64,000 bases of DNA. Source: Oceanicola sp. 502str15. GTDB lineage: Bacteria; Pseudomonadota; Alphaproteobacteria; Rhodobacterales; Rhodobacteraceae. The stretch covers positions 3,410,501 to 3,474,500 of the forward strand of contig NZ_WYDQ01000001.1 of NCBI RefSeq assembly GCF_024105635.1. The letters are read 5' to 3'. This document shows positions 43,166 to 51,881 of this stretch, in pieces (position 1 is the first letter of the stretch; each line of letters begins with the position of its first letter). The notes under the pieces were generated by a model, which saw only the letters and a program-made list of their open reading frames with translations, did no database searches and was not told where the DNA came from. The position numbers and the translations under genes were made by a program.

Positions 43166-43887
43166 GCACAGCCATGCTTTCCGGCACCGTCATGGTGATC
43201 GGCGGGGGCCATGGAGGCATCGGTCAGGCGATTGCCGAGAAGGCCGTTGCCAATGGCGCGACCGTAATGATCTGGGATCTGAGCCCCGGTGCCCAGCGAG
43301 AGGGGCAGCACGCCATTGCCTGCGACCTCACGTCTGAGGAGGCTGTGCAGGCCGCCTTCGACGAAACGGTCTCGCGGTTCGGGAAGATCCATAGCCTCGT
43401 CAATTGCGCGGGAATCACGGGGCCCACAGCCCCGGTAGAACGCTATGCTCTGGCTGACTGGCAACGTGTCTTCGCAATCAACCTGACCAGTGCCTTCCTG
43501 ACCAGCCGTGCCGTCGCCGGGCATATGCGCGAAGCCGGATACGGGCGCATCGTCAACCTCGCTTCGATTGCGGGCAAGGAGGGCAACGCGAACCAGTCGG
43601 CCTATTCGGCCTCCAAGGCTGCGATGATCGGGCTCACGAAATCGCAGGGCAAGGAGCTGGCCACCTCAGGGGTGCTGGTCAACTGCATCGCACCGGCGAT
43701 CATCGAGACCGAGCTGATTTTCCAGATGCCCGAAGAGCAGCGGGCGGCCGTGCTGGCCAAGGTGCCGATGGGGCGTGCCGGGAAGCCCGCCGAGATTGCG
43801 GAGCTGGCCATCTGGCTGGCATCTGATCGCTGCTCCTTCACCACCGGGGCGACTTTCGACGCCTCCGGCGGGCGCGCGACATACTGA
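43162..43887 (+). CDS. SDR family oxidoreductase
   Basis: A 241-residue classical SDR. The cofactor motif is VIGGGHGGIGQAIA, a slight variant of TGxxxGIG. It has LVNCAGITG, the Ser in LASIAGKEG, the catalytic Tyr and Lys in AYSASKAAM, and IAPAIIETELI. It resembles 3-ketoacyl-ACP reductase-like catabolic dehydrogenases. The ATG overlaps the transporter stop by 4 bp, indicating coupling. The reaction is likely an alcohol/ketone interconversion on a ring or sugar-like substrate. It is followed by a Gfo/Idh/MocA oxidoreductase at 20 bp. Confidence 0.88.
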   Translation: MSTAMLSGTVMVIGGGHGGIGQAIAEKAVANGATVMIWDLSPGAQREGQHAIACDLTSEEAVQAAFDETVSRFGKIHSLVNCAGITGPTAPVERYALADWQRVFAINLTSAFLTSRAVAGHMREAGYGRIVNLASIAGKEGNANQSAYSASKAAMIGLTKSQGKELATSGVLVNCIAPAIIETELIFQMPEEQRAAVLAKVPMGRAGKPAEIAELAIWLASDRCSFTTGATFDASGGRATY

Positions 43888-43907
43888 CAGGGGAGGGAGA
43901 GACGGCC

Positions 43908-44948
43908 ATGAAGATCTGCGTCATCGGAAGCGGGGCGATAGGTATCACCCACATCGAAACCATCGCCCGGCATGAGGGTTTCACGCTGGCCGGCATTGCG
44001 GACCCGGCACCGGGCGCGGGCGAGATTGCCACGCGCCACGGCACATCGAGCCATGCCGACCACAAGTCCCTGATCGCCACCGAAAAGCCCGATGGTGCCA
44101 TCATTGCAGCGCCCAATGCGCTGCATCTGCCCATCGGGCGGGATTTTCTGGAGGCAGGCATCCCTGTGCTCATGGAAAAGCCGGTGGCCAACACGGTCGC
44201 GGAGGGCATGGAGCTGGCCGAAATCTCCGCGCGAACCCGCACGCCGGTGCTGGTCGGCCACCATCGTCGCCACCACCGCGCCATTCGCAAGGCAAAGGAG
44301 CTGATCGCCGAGGGCACGCTTGGGCGGCTGGCGAAGGTCTCGATCACCTATGACCTGATGAAGCCGCCCGCCTACTTCGATCCCGAGTGGCGCCGCACGC
44401 CCGGTGTTGGCGGGCCGCTGCTGATCAATGCAATCCACGAGATCGACCTGCTGCGATTTACCGTGGGAGAGATTGCCGAGGTCATGGCGCTTTCCTCTTC
44501 GGGCATCCGGGGGCTGGCCGTGGAGGATACCGCGGCGGTAATCTTCCGCTTCGAAAGCGGTGCCTTGGCAACCCTGGCGCTGTCAGACACCGCCTGCGGC
44601 CCCTGGAGCTGGGACCTCGGCTCGGGTGATGCGCCGCGGTTTCCAAAGCACGATATCGTTTCGCACATGTTCTCGGGCACGGAGGCGGGGCTGACGCTGC
44701 CGCGCCTGGAGCTCTGGCGACATCAGGGGTCGCGCGAGTGGACGACGCGGATGGCGCCGGAGGCGGTGACCTATGATCATGTCGACCCCTTCGTGGCGCA
44801 GTTGGAGCATTTTGCCGGCGTGATTGCCGGGCAGGAGGCGCCGGTGATCGACGCGCGCGAAGGCAGCCTGAACCTTGCCGTGATGCAGGCGATTGCCGCC
44901 TCCATCGAAAGTGGCAAGCTGAGCCGGGTGGCCGATCACGTGGGGTAA
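43908..44948 (+). CDS. Gfo/Idh/MocA family oxidoreductase
   Basis: A 346-residue NAD(P)-dependent dehydrogenase. The N-terminal Rossmann domain starts ICVIGSGAIGITHIETIA and includes the family motif MEKPVANT. The C-terminal alpha/beta domain contains GHHRRHHRAI, a His- and Arg-rich segment, and GGPLLINAIHEIDLLRF with the conserved catalytic-region His. Known members oxidise inositol, sugars or related polyols. GGGAGGGAGAG precedes the ATG. It ends the operon begun at 42230; the IclR gene follows with its own box. Confidence 0.88.
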   Translation: MKICVIGSGAIGITHIETIARHEGFTLAGIADPAPGAGEIATRHGTSSHADHKSLIATEKPDGAIIAAPNALHLPIGRDFLEAGIPVLMEKPVANTVAEGMELAEISARTRTPVLVGHHRRHHRAIRKAKELIAEGTLGRLAKVSITYDLMKPPAYFDPEWRRTPGVGGPLLINAIHEIDLLRFTVGEIAEVMALSSSGIRGLAVEDTAAVIFRFESGALATLALSDTACGPWSWDLGSGDAPRFPKHDIVSHMFSGTEAGLTLPRLELWRHQGSREWTTRMAPEAVTYDHVDPFVAQLEHFAGVIAGQEAPVIDAREGSLNLAVMQAIAASIESGKLSRVADHVG

Positions 44949-44992
44949 TTGCGTGCAGCGCCGTTGACCTTGGAGCATCGGCGCTGCCATTA

Positions 44993-45007
44993 TGGAATGA
45001 AATTCCA
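44993..45007. promoter_or_regulatory. IclR-type box, site 2 (perfect palindrome)
   Basis: TGGAATGAAATTCCA is a perfect palindrome (TGGAAT-N3-ATTCCA) 13 bases before the IclR ATG at 45021. Its position predicts autorepression. The same core recurs at 42175 and 47679. Confidence 0.68.
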
Positions 45008-45020
45008 AAACGGAAAAATC

Positions 45021-45839
45021 ATGAGCAGCGTTCTCGAAAAATCCTTCGCCATCATCGAACTGCTTGTGGAGCACCCGGAAGGCCTGCCGGTCTCTGCCAT
45101 TGCACAGGCGACCGCACAGCCCGCCAGCGGGGTGCACCGTACGCTGCAGGAACTGACCCGGCTGGGCTACGTGCGGCAGGCGCAGGCGCATGGAGACTAC
45201 GGGCTGACGATCCGCATGCCTGCCCTTGGGCTCGGCTTTCTGGGGCGAGCGGGCATCACCGACGTGGCCCAGCCGGTGCTCGACCGTCTTGCTGCCGAGA
45301 GTGGCGAGTTGATTCGGCTCTCCATCGTCGATGACGATTGCCTGACCTGGGTGGCCGTGGCGCAGGGTGGTACTCGCGGGCTTCGCTATGACCCGGGGCA
45401 GGAGCAAGGCGTCGTTGTGCATCTGGCCAGTTCGGCCGGGGGACAGGCCTGGCTATCGACAATGAGCGAGGATGAGGCGCTGATGCGCGTCAGCCGTCAG
45501 GGCGTGGTTCGTGCCGACGAAAACGCAGGCAGCAAGGCCCCGCAAACTCTGTCGGAGTTGATGACCCGCCTCGCCGAAACGCGGGAGCGTGGCTACTCGG
45601 TTGCGATCGACAGCTACCTCGTGGGCATGGCCGCCATGGCCGTTCCGGTGCGCTACCGGGGTGGCGAAACCGTGGTCGGGTGCCTCTCCATCGCCGGGCC
45701 GACCGCCCGGCTCGATCCGGAGTGGATGGCCGCCCATGCAGAGATGCTGAAGGCGGCCGCCGCCGAACTGGGCGATGCGGCGCTGGGCTTCAAATACTTC
45801 CACCACAATCTCGGCCTGATCTCCAAAGCTGCCGAGTAA
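45021..45839 (+). CDS. IclR family transcriptional regulator
   Basis: A 272-residue IclR regulator. The winged helix has AIIELLVEHPEGLPVSAIAQ and PASGVHRTLQELTRLGYV. The ligand domain has GELIRLSIVDDDCLTWVAVA, GLRYDPGQEQGVVVHLASSA, GQAWLSTMSED and ERGYSVAIDSYLVGM. It is closely similar to the IclR at 36733. An ATG inside the palindrome would extend the protein, but I use 45021, where conserved sequence begins. It ends 13 bp from the convergent flavoprotein gene. It is the prime candidate for the three TGGAAT boxes. Confidence 0.88.
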   Translation: MSSVLEKSFAIIELLVEHPEGLPVSAIAQATAQPASGVHRTLQELTRLGYVRQAQAHGDYGLTIRMPALGLGFLGRAGITDVAQPVLDRLAAESGELIRLSIVDDDCLTWVAVAQGGTRGLRYDPGQEQGVVVHLASSAGGQAWLSTMSEDEALMRVSRQGVVRADENAGSKAPQTLSELMTRLAETRERGYSVAIDSYLVGMAAMAVPVRYRGGETVVGCLSIAGPTARLDPEWMAAHAEMLKAAAAELGDAALGFKYFHHNLGLISKAAE

Positions 45840-45852
45840 CGGGCCAGCCGCC

Positions 45853-47565
45853 TCAGAGCGTGCCCGCAGCATGGCTGGCGATCCGCCAGCCGAACACCAT
45901 TGCAGGCCCGATGGTTGTGCCCGGCCCGGGGTAGGTGCCGCGAAAGATCGTCGCCGCATCGTTGCCGCAGGCATAGAGGCCGGAAATTTTGCTGCCGTCG
46001 GGTCGCAGGACGGTGCCGGTTTCGTCGGTCTGGAGCCCGCCCGCCCCGGCGAGGTCCATCGCCACGACCTTCAGCGCATAGAAAGGGCCCTCGGCTATGG
46101 GGCCGATACAGGGATTTGGCCCGCGTTCGGGATCGCCGTTGAACCGGCTCATGGTCGAGCTGCCCCGGCCGAAGTCCTCGTCAGTTCCGGTTTCCGAATA
46201 GCGGTTGTTGGCGGCAACACTCTCCGCAAGGCTTGCGGGGTCGATGTCGATCCGTTCGGCCAGATCGGCAAGCGAGGGTGCTTCCGTCAGGTAGCCCTTG
46301 CGCAGCAGACCCCGCAGCCCCCGCCCGCCCGGTAGCACCAGGCCGAGGCCATAGCGGCGGATGAAGCGGGAATCCACGACCAGCCATGCCGCGCTTTGCC
46401 CGGCGTTGATCATTCCCATGCAGAAGTCGTGGTAGCTGAGGCTCTCGTTCACAAAGCGGCGCCCGTCGGCGCCGACCGCGATCAGCCCGGGCTTGGCCCG
46501 GTCGAGCAGGATATGTGGCCAGACCGAGGTTGTGCCGTCGGCGTTCTTCAGGATCGAGCAGGGCATCCAGAGGCCGGCGCTGTCGCCACCACTGTCGACC
46601 GCCGCGCCAAGATCTCTCTCGGCAGTCGAGATGCCGTCGCCCGAGATCGAGGGATCCATCTGCGAGGCGGGGGAGACTTCGGGCGGAAAGAAACGCGCGC
46701 GCAGCTCCTTGTTCCAGCCGATCCCGCCAGTCGCGAGGACCACGCCCTTGCGGGCCCGGATCCGGCGCGGGCCATTTGCCGTGTCGATCACGGCGCCCAC
46801 CACCGTTCCGCCTTCGCTGATCAAAGTCTTCAGCGGGCTGTCGAACCGGATCGGCACCTCGCGCTGCCGCAGGCTCAGAAAGAGCTGGCCCACCAGGGCA
46901 TTGCCCATCAGCAGACGCGTGCCCCGGCTGTGGCCGAGCCGGTCGCGGGCGTAGCGGCCCACGACCTTCATCGTGGTGGTCAGGTTGGAGAGGCTCGCGA
47001 AGGGTTTCAGCAGCGGGTCGATCTCCCCTCGGGCCACCATCATGCCGCCAAGCCCCATGAACACGTCACGCGGCGGGCGTACCCGGCCAAAGTCCTTCCC
47101 GAGCCGCCGACCGTCGAAGGGCATCGGGCCAAGCGCCCGGCCACCATAGGCAGAGCCCGGGCCGTCGAGGTAATCGGGGTGCGCCGGTGCGGCGGCGAAG
47201 CGGACTTCGGAGTTCTCGGTGATCTCGGCAATCGCCCGCGGGCCGGAGTCCAGAAAGGCCGCCCGCAGCGAATCGCCGCCCCGGTTGCCGACGATGTGGC
47301 GCAGGAAATCGGCGGCGTCCTCGGTGCTGTCGGGGGCGCCCGCCTCTCGGCTGAGCGCGGTGCCCGGCACCCATGTGGTGCCGCCGGAGGTTGCGGTGTT
47401 GCCGCCCACCATTCCGGTCTTCTCGCAGAGAATCACCTCGAGGCCGCGCATTGCGCCGACGAGTGCAGCGGTCATGCCGCCAACCCCTGCGCCGATCACC
47501 AACAGGTCGGTTACTTCGTCGAAATCGCCCTGTTGTTGCGGGGCGTGTGCGGCGGTGTCTGTCAT
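45853..47565 (-). CDS. FAD-dependent oxidoreductase, 3-ketosteroid-dehydrogenase-like (copy 1)
   Basis: A 570-residue flavoprotein of the KstD/fumarate-reductase family. The FAD-binding motif is LLVIGAGVGGMTAALVGA, then CEKTGMVGGNTATSGGTTW. The family's Tyr-bearing segment is RFVNESLSYHDF. The C-terminal FAD contact is TYPGPGTTIGPAMVFGWRIA with the Tyr-Pro-Gly motif. Known members remove two hydrogens from ring ketones next to a carbonyl. Similar proteins lie at 48666 and 58269. It is divergent from the leader peptide/epimerase operon, with an IclR box between. The ring substrate is unknown. Confidence 0.88.
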   Translation of the reverse strand: MTDTAAHAPQQQGDFDEVTDLLVIGAGVGGMTAALVGAMRGLEVILCEKTGMVGGNTATSGGTTWVPGTALSREAGAPDSTEDAADFLRHIVGNRGGDSLRAAFLDSGPRAIAEITENSEVRFAAAPAHPDYLDGPGSAYGGRALGPMPFDGRRLGKDFGRVRPPRDVFMGLGGMMVARGEIDPLLKPFASLSNLTTTMKVVGRYARDRLGHSRGTRLLMGNALVGQLFLSLRQREVPIRFDSPLKTLISEGGTVVGAVIDTANGPRRIRARKGVVLATGGIGWNKELRARFFPPEVSPASQMDPSISGDGISTAERDLGAAVDSGGDSAGLWMPCSILKNADGTTSVWPHILLDRAKPGLIAVGADGRRFVNESLSYHDFCMGMINAGQSAAWLVVDSRFIRRYGLGLVLPGGRGLRGLLRKGYLTEAPSLADLAERIDIDPASLAESVAANNRYSETGTDEDFGRGSSTMSRFNGDPERGPNPCIGPIAEGPFYALKVVAMDLAGAGGLQTDETGTVLRPDGSKISGLYACGNDAATIFRGTYPGPGTTIGPAMVFGWRIASHAAGTL

Positions 47566-47678
47566 GCGGTCCTCCTAGCGCCAACGCTCCGGTGCCTGCA
47601 TGGCCGGCCCGGGATCGGTCCTGTCAAATCGCGCGCAACCTGCCACGGCGCTCTCGGTTTTGGAAGATACTTTTAATA

Positions 47679-47693
47679 TTGAACGACATTCCA
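47679..47693. promoter_or_regulatory. IclR-type box, site 3
   Basis: TTGAACGACATTCCA sits in the divergent control region between the flavoprotein gene (-) and the leader peptide/epimerase genes (+). It differs from site 1 at three central positions only. It suggests that both operons are in the IclR regulon. Confidence 0.62.
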
Positions 47694-47737
47694 TTTTGTG
47701 ACAGAACCTGAACCCAAGATCAGGGAGGAGACAGTTC

Positions 47738-47788
47738 ATGCACATTGCGAATCTGCGTTGCAGGCGTGTCCGGGGCTATCAGCCATGA
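47738..47788 (+). CDS. Putative 16-residue leader peptide coupled to the NAD-epimerase gene
   Basis: ATG at 47738, preceded by AGGGAGGAG at ideal spacing, encodes MHIANLRCRRVRGYQP. The stop codon overlaps the epimerase start (ATGA at 47785-47788). The epimerase has no good ribosome-binding site of its own, so its translation probably depends on this short ORF. The peptide is Arg-rich (four Arg in six residues, 7-12, with one Cys). No known family is recognised. Confidence 0.55.
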   Translation: MHIANLRCRRVRGYQP

Positions 47789-48666
47789 CCCGCGTGTTGC
47801 TGACCGGAGGCACCGGTTTCATCGGGCAGCGCGTGGCCCGCAAGCTGGCGGAGCAGGGTGTGACACCCTGCCTGCTGGATCTCCCGAAGGCACTGCACGC
47901 CTTCTCGCTTCCGGAAGGTTGGGAGGCTGTTGAGGGCGATGTGACCGATGCGGCCAGCGTGGCCTCGGCAATGGAAGCGGTCGATGGCGTCGTGCATCTC
48001 GCCGGGATCATGACGGTGGACTGTGCTGCCAATCCGCGGCGCGCCTTCGACATCAACCTGCTGGGCAGCCTGCACGTGTTCGAGGCCGCGCGCGCCCGCA
48101 AGCTGCCGGTTGCCTACCTCAGTAGTGCCGGGGTTTACGGCCCCGAAGATGCAGACAACCCGCATCCGATGAGCATCTACGGTGTCACCAAGCTGGCCGT
48201 GGAAGGCATTGCGCGGGTCTACGAGGCCGATCATGGCGTGCCGAGCCTCGGGCTGCGGCCCTACATCGTTTACGGGCCGGGCATCAGCAGCGGCATTGCC
48301 TCGGGCCCCTCGGTGGCCCTTGCGGCTTCAGTCAAGCGCGAGCCTGCGGTGATCCGGTTCTCGGGTCGGGTGGGGTTTGTTCATGTCGACGACGTCGCCC
48401 GCGTACTCGCCGCGGCCATGACGGGCGAAATGACCGGCGCCGGCATTCTGACCATGGCCGGAGACACCCGCGAGATGGATGCGTTCATTGCCGAGTTGAA
48501 GCAGCAGACTGGCTGGGATGGCATCACATATGATGGCCCGAAGATGCGGATTCCAGAGACGCTGGCCAACACGCCTGCGCCCGAATGGCTCGGGCCGCAA
48601 CCCGTCACGACCATCGAGCAGGGCATTGCCAGTTCGCTCGCGGATCTGCGCGGCGCCTCGGCCTGA
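47785..48666 (+). CDS. NAD-dependent epimerase/dehydratase (extended SDR), second copy
   Basis: A 293-residue extended SDR. It has VLLTGGTGFIGQRVA at the NAD site, VVHLAGIMT, the Ser in AYLSSAGVYG, the active-site Tyr and Lys in IYGVTKLA, and LRPYIVYGPG. It is a paralogue of the protein at 24092 and both keep the same block order. I start at ATG 47785, where the Rossmann motif begins. Upstream lies a short ORF with a strong ribosome-binding site whose stop overlaps this ATG. The flavoprotein gene overlaps its stop by one base. The product probably oxidises or epimerises a polyol intermediate. Confidence 0.87.
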   Translation: MTRVLLTGGTGFIGQRVARKLAEQGVTPCLLDLPKALHAFSLPEGWEAVEGDVTDAASVASAMEAVDGVVHLAGIMTVDCAANPRRAFDINLLGSLHVFEAARARKLPVAYLSSAGVYGPEDADNPHPMSIYGVTKLAVEGIARVYEADHGVPSLGLRPYIVYGPGISSGIASGPSVALAASVKREPAVIRFSGRVGFVHVDDVARVLAAAMTGEMTGAGILTMAGDTREMDAFIAELKQQTGWDGITYDGPKMRIPETLANTPAPEWLGPQPVTTIEQGIASSLADLRGASA

Positions 48667-50435
48667 TGGCTCCATCTCCCCATACCACCCTCGACTGCGA
48701 TGTGCTGGTCATCGGATCCGGTGCGGCCGGCCTGGCAACCGCAGTGACGGCCGCGCACTTCGGGCTGCGCGTGGTGGTGGCGGAAAAGGCCCCGGTGCTG
48801 GGCGGCACCACGGCCTGGTCCGGGGGTTGGCTTTGGATTCCGCGCAACCCTCTCGCCCGTGCGGCAGGCATCGACGAGCCGATCGAAAAGCCGCTGGAAT
48901 ATCTCCGCTCCGAGTTGGGCAATCGCTCGAGCGACCCCCGCCTGCGGGTGTTCCTCGAGAACGGCCCGGAGATGGTGGATTTCTTCCAGAAGAACACGGC
49001 CGTGGCCTGGGTCGACGGAAACGGGGTGCCCGACTTTCATGAAACGCCCGGCGCGGCGAAGGGCGGGCGATCTGTTGCGGCTGCGCCTTATGACGGGCGG
49101 GCCTTGGGCGAGTGGATCAAGAAGCTGCGCCCACCGCTCGGCGTGGCCAGTCTTTGGGGCATGGGCATCGGCGGCATGGCGGACATGAACGAGTTCTTCC
49201 GCGCCACCCGGCGGCCCGCTTCGGCTCTTTACGCCACCCGGAGGATCACCCGCCACCTCCGCGATCTCGCACTGCACCGGCGGGGCATGCAGCTTCGCAA
49301 CGGCAACGCACTCGTTGCCCGCCTTCTCCGCTCCGCGCTCGACCTCGGCGTAACCTTCGTCGAGAGCGCTCCGGCACAGCGGCTCCTGAGCGAGGATGGC
49401 CGTGTGGTGGGCGCGATGCTCGACACGCCGGACGGCCCGGTTAAGGTTCGTGCCGCGCGGGGAGCGGTGCTGGCCACGGGCGGTTTCCCGCATGACCCGG
49501 TCCGGCTGGACGCGCTGGCGTCCGCTGCCGGCGGCGCGGCAGGGCATCACTCTGCCGCTCCCAAGGGCAACACGGGCGATGGGCTGAGCCTTGGCGAATC
49601 TGCCGGCGGAAAACTTGACGGCACGCTGGAGTGGAACGTTGCGCTCGCCCCTGTGTCGCGTGTTCCGAACGGGAATGGCGGCTTCGACACCTTCCCGCAC
49701 CTGATCGAACGCGCAAAGCCCGGCATCATCGCCGTGACCCCGCGGGGGCGGCGGTTTGTTTCGGAGGCCGACAGCTACCACGGGTTCACCCGGGCAATGA
49801 TCGAGGCAACCCCAAGCGGACAAGCGCCGCGGTGCTGGCTGATCGCGGATCACAGGGCGCAACGGCGCTGGGGGCTGGGATGGTCAAAGCCCTTTCCCTT
49901 CCCCGTCGGGCCGGCGGTGCGCAATGGCTACCTGAAACGCGGCCGCACGCTGGCCGACCTTGCGCGGGCCTGTAACATTCCCGCCGAGGTGCTGGCGGAG
50001 ACCGTCGCCAACTTCAACCGCCACGCGGTTCAGGGGCGCGACCCCGATTTTCATCGCGGCGAGAGCATCTACAACCGGATTCAGGGCGACCCGGACCACG
50101 GGCCCAACACCTCGCTTGCGCCGCTGGAGAAGGGTCCGTTCTACGCGGTCGAGATCCTGCCCGGATCGCTGGGCACCTTCGGCGGTCTTGCCACCGATAC
50201 CCGCGCCCGCGTGCTTGACGGCATGGGAGAGCCGCTCTGCGGGCTCTACGCCGTGGGCAGCGACATGGCGTCGATCATGGGCGGCAACTACCCGGCGGGG
50301 GGCATCAACCTCGGGCCGGGAATGACATTCGGATACATTGCTGGGCGCGATCTCGCGGGCCAGCCCGTTACCAGCCTCGATGCCGGCTCCCAAGGCGGAG
50401 CCGCAGAGGTCAATATCAAGGAGATGACGACATGA
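48666..50435 (+). CDS. FAD-dependent oxidoreductase, 3-ketosteroid-dehydrogenase-like (copy 2)
   Basis: A 589-residue KstD-like flavoprotein. It shows LVIGSGAAGLATAVTAA, EKAPVLGGTTAWSGGWLW, the segment RFVSEADSYHGF and the C-terminal NYPAGGINLGPGMTFGYIAG, where Tyr-Pro-Ala replaces the usual Tyr-Pro-Gly. Members dehydrogenate carbon-carbon bonds in ring ketones with FAD. The ATG overlaps the epimerase stop by one base, and the NIPSNAP gene overlaps its end by 4 bp, so epimerase, flavoprotein and NIPSNAP are coupled. A longer reading upstream lies inside the epimerase gene and is rejected. Confidence 0.88.
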   Translation: MAPSPHTTLDCDVLVIGSGAAGLATAVTAAHFGLRVVVAEKAPVLGGTTAWSGGWLWIPRNPLARAAGIDEPIEKPLEYLRSELGNRSSDPRLRVFLENGPEMVDFFQKNTAVAWVDGNGVPDFHETPGAAKGGRSVAAAPYDGRALGEWIKKLRPPLGVASLWGMGIGGMADMNEFFRATRRPASALYATRRITRHLRDLALHRRGMQLRNGNALVARLLRSALDLGVTFVESAPAQRLLSEDGRVVGAMLDTPDGPVKVRAARGAVLATGGFPHDPVRLDALASAAGGAAGHHSAAPKGNTGDGLSLGESAGGKLDGTLEWNVALAPVSRVPNGNGGFDTFPHLIERAKPGIIAVTPRGRRFVSEADSYHGFTRAMIEATPSGQAPRCWLIADHRAQRRWGLGWSKPFPFPVGPAVRNGYLKRGRTLADLARACNIPAEVLAETVANFNRHAVQGRDPDFHRGESIYNRIQGDPDHGPNTSLAPLEKGPFYAVEILPGSLGTFGGLATDTRARVLDGMGEPLCGLYAVGSDMASIMGGNYPAGGINLGPGMTFGYIAGRDLAGQPVTSLDAGSQGGAAEVNIKEMTT

Positions 50436-51043
50436 GCTACTATGAGCTTGCCACGCTGGACACGGTGATTTTCGGGGCCGGGGCGGCATCGCCGGGCATT
50501 CAGGAGTGGATCGCTGGCGGCAGCGGCACCTTTCTCGGCGCATGGGGCACCGACATCGGATCGCTCAACCGTGTGTTTCTGCTGCGCGGCTTCGACAGCC
50601 TCGACGAGATGATGACCGAGCGCGAGCGTGCGCTGATGAGTGCCGATCCCTTCGGCTGCACCGAGCAGCTGGTCAGGCTCACAATGGAGAGCTACCGCGC
50701 GCTGGATTTCATGCCGCCGGTGAAGCCTGGTGCCCATGGCCCGGTTTACGAGTTCCGCACCTATCGCACCAAGATCAACGGCATTCGCGAGCTGGTCGAA
50801 AAGTGGCGCGATGCAGTGCCCGGGCGGGAGGAATACTCCAAGCTCAGTGCCGCGTTTTACGGGCTCGATGGCGAGCCGCGCCTCACCCAGATCTGGCCCT
50901 ACGAGAGCCTTGCCGCCCGCGCCGAAGCCCGCGCCGCCTCCGTCAAGGACGGGAAGTGGCCGCCCAAGGATGGCCCGGCCAGCCTGATGCCGGAAATGAC
51001 CAGCCAGATTGCCATGCCCCTGCCTTTCTCGCCGATGACCTGA
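50432..51043 (+). CDS. NIPSNAP family protein, second copy
   Basis: A 203-residue protein with two ferredoxin-like halves. The first starts SYYELATLDTVIFGAG and contains VFLLRGFDSLDEMM. The second has GPVYEFRTYRTKINGIREL and TQIWPYESLAARAEARAA, the NIPSNAP pattern. Function is not known for bacterial members. AAGGAGATGACGAC precedes its ATG, which overlaps the flavoprotein stop. The TIM-barrel gene begins 13 bp downstream. Both NIPSNAP genes of the window lie in operons containing SDR enzymes. Confidence 0.82.
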   Translation: MSYYELATLDTVIFGAGAASPGIQEWIAGGSGTFLGAWGTDIGSLNRVFLLRGFDSLDEMMTERERALMSADPFGCTEQLVRLTMESYRALDFMPPVKPGAHGPVYEFRTYRTKINGIRELVEKWRDAVPGREEYSKLSAAFYGLDGEPRLTQIWPYESLAARAEARAASVKDGKWPPKDGPASLMPEMTSQIAMPLPFSPMT

Positions 51044-51056
51044 GCGAACGATCCAC

Positions 51057-51878
51057 ATGACACACCCGATCTCTCTTGCCTTCCTCACCACCTTCGACGT
51101 CGGTCCGGTGGAGGCGGTGAAAACCGCCGCCGCTGCGGGCTACCAGATGGTGGGACTGCGTATCCTGCCTGCCGCGCCCGGTGCCGAGCCCGACTATCCG
51201 CTGCTGTCAGATGACAGCGTGTTGCGGGAGGTGCGGGCGGCGCTCGACGATACCGGCGTGACGGTGGGCGATGTCGAGATCATCCGCCTCAAACCGGAGA
51301 ACGATTGGGATCTCTTCTCCCGCTTCACCGACCGTTGCGCCGCGCTTTCGGCCCGGCATGTGCTGGTGGCGGGGGACGATCCGGACACCGGGCGCCTGAC
51401 CGAGAACTATGCCCGCTTCTGCCAACTCGCCGCCCCGGCCGGGCTGACGGCGGATCTCGAGTTCATGCCTTGGACGGCGGTTCCCGACCTGAAGGCGGCG
51501 CAGGCCATTGTCGAAGCCGCCGGGCAGGACAATGGCGGGGTGCTGATCGACGCGCTGCATTTCGACCGCTCCGATACCACCTTGAACGAGATCGCTGCCC
51601 TGCCTCCCGCGCGGATCAACTACGCCCAGTTCTGCGATGGCGCGGTGCCCTATGACCCCAGCGACGAAGCTCTGATTGCTGTCGCCCGGGGAGAGCGGCT
51701 GTTTCCGGGCGAAGGTGGCATCGACATGCTCGGCCTCGCCAAGGCGCTGCCCGAGGGCACCACGATCAGCGTGGAGGTGCCGCACCGAAAGCTGGCGACC
51801 AAGATCGACCCGCTCGGCCGCGCCAGCATGGCGATGGCCGCGACGCAGGCGATCCTGCGCGCGGCAGGGAGGGCCTGA
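51057..51878 (+). CDS. Sugar phosphate isomerase/epimerase-like TIM barrel, second copy
   Basis: A 273-residue xylose-isomerase-like barrel, homologous to the one at 18528. Matching blocks are GDVEIIRL, ADLEFMPW, VLIDALHFDRSDTTLNEIA and YAQFCDGA, followed by GERLFPGEGGIDM and ISVEVPHRK. The Glu, Asp, Gln and Glu positions fit a divalent metal site. QuiC/AsbF dehydroshikimate dehydratases share this fold. The AroE-like gene follows 3 bp later, so an AroE/TIM-barrel functional pair is plausible. The exact reaction is not determined by the sequence. Confidence 0.82.
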   Translation: MTHPISLAFLTTFDVGPVEAVKTAAAAGYQMVGLRILPAAPGAEPDYPLLSDDSVLREVRAALDDTGVTVGDVEIIRLKPENDWDLFSRFTDRCAALSARHVLVAGDDPDTGRLTENYARFCQLAAPAGLTADLEFMPWTAVPDLKAAQAIVEAAGQDNGGVLIDALHFDRSDTTLNEIAALPPARINYAQFCDGAVPYDPSDEALIAVARGERLFPGEGGIDMLGLAKALPEGTTISVEVPHRKLATKIDPLGRASMAMAATQAILRAAGRA

Positions 51879-51881
51879 GCC

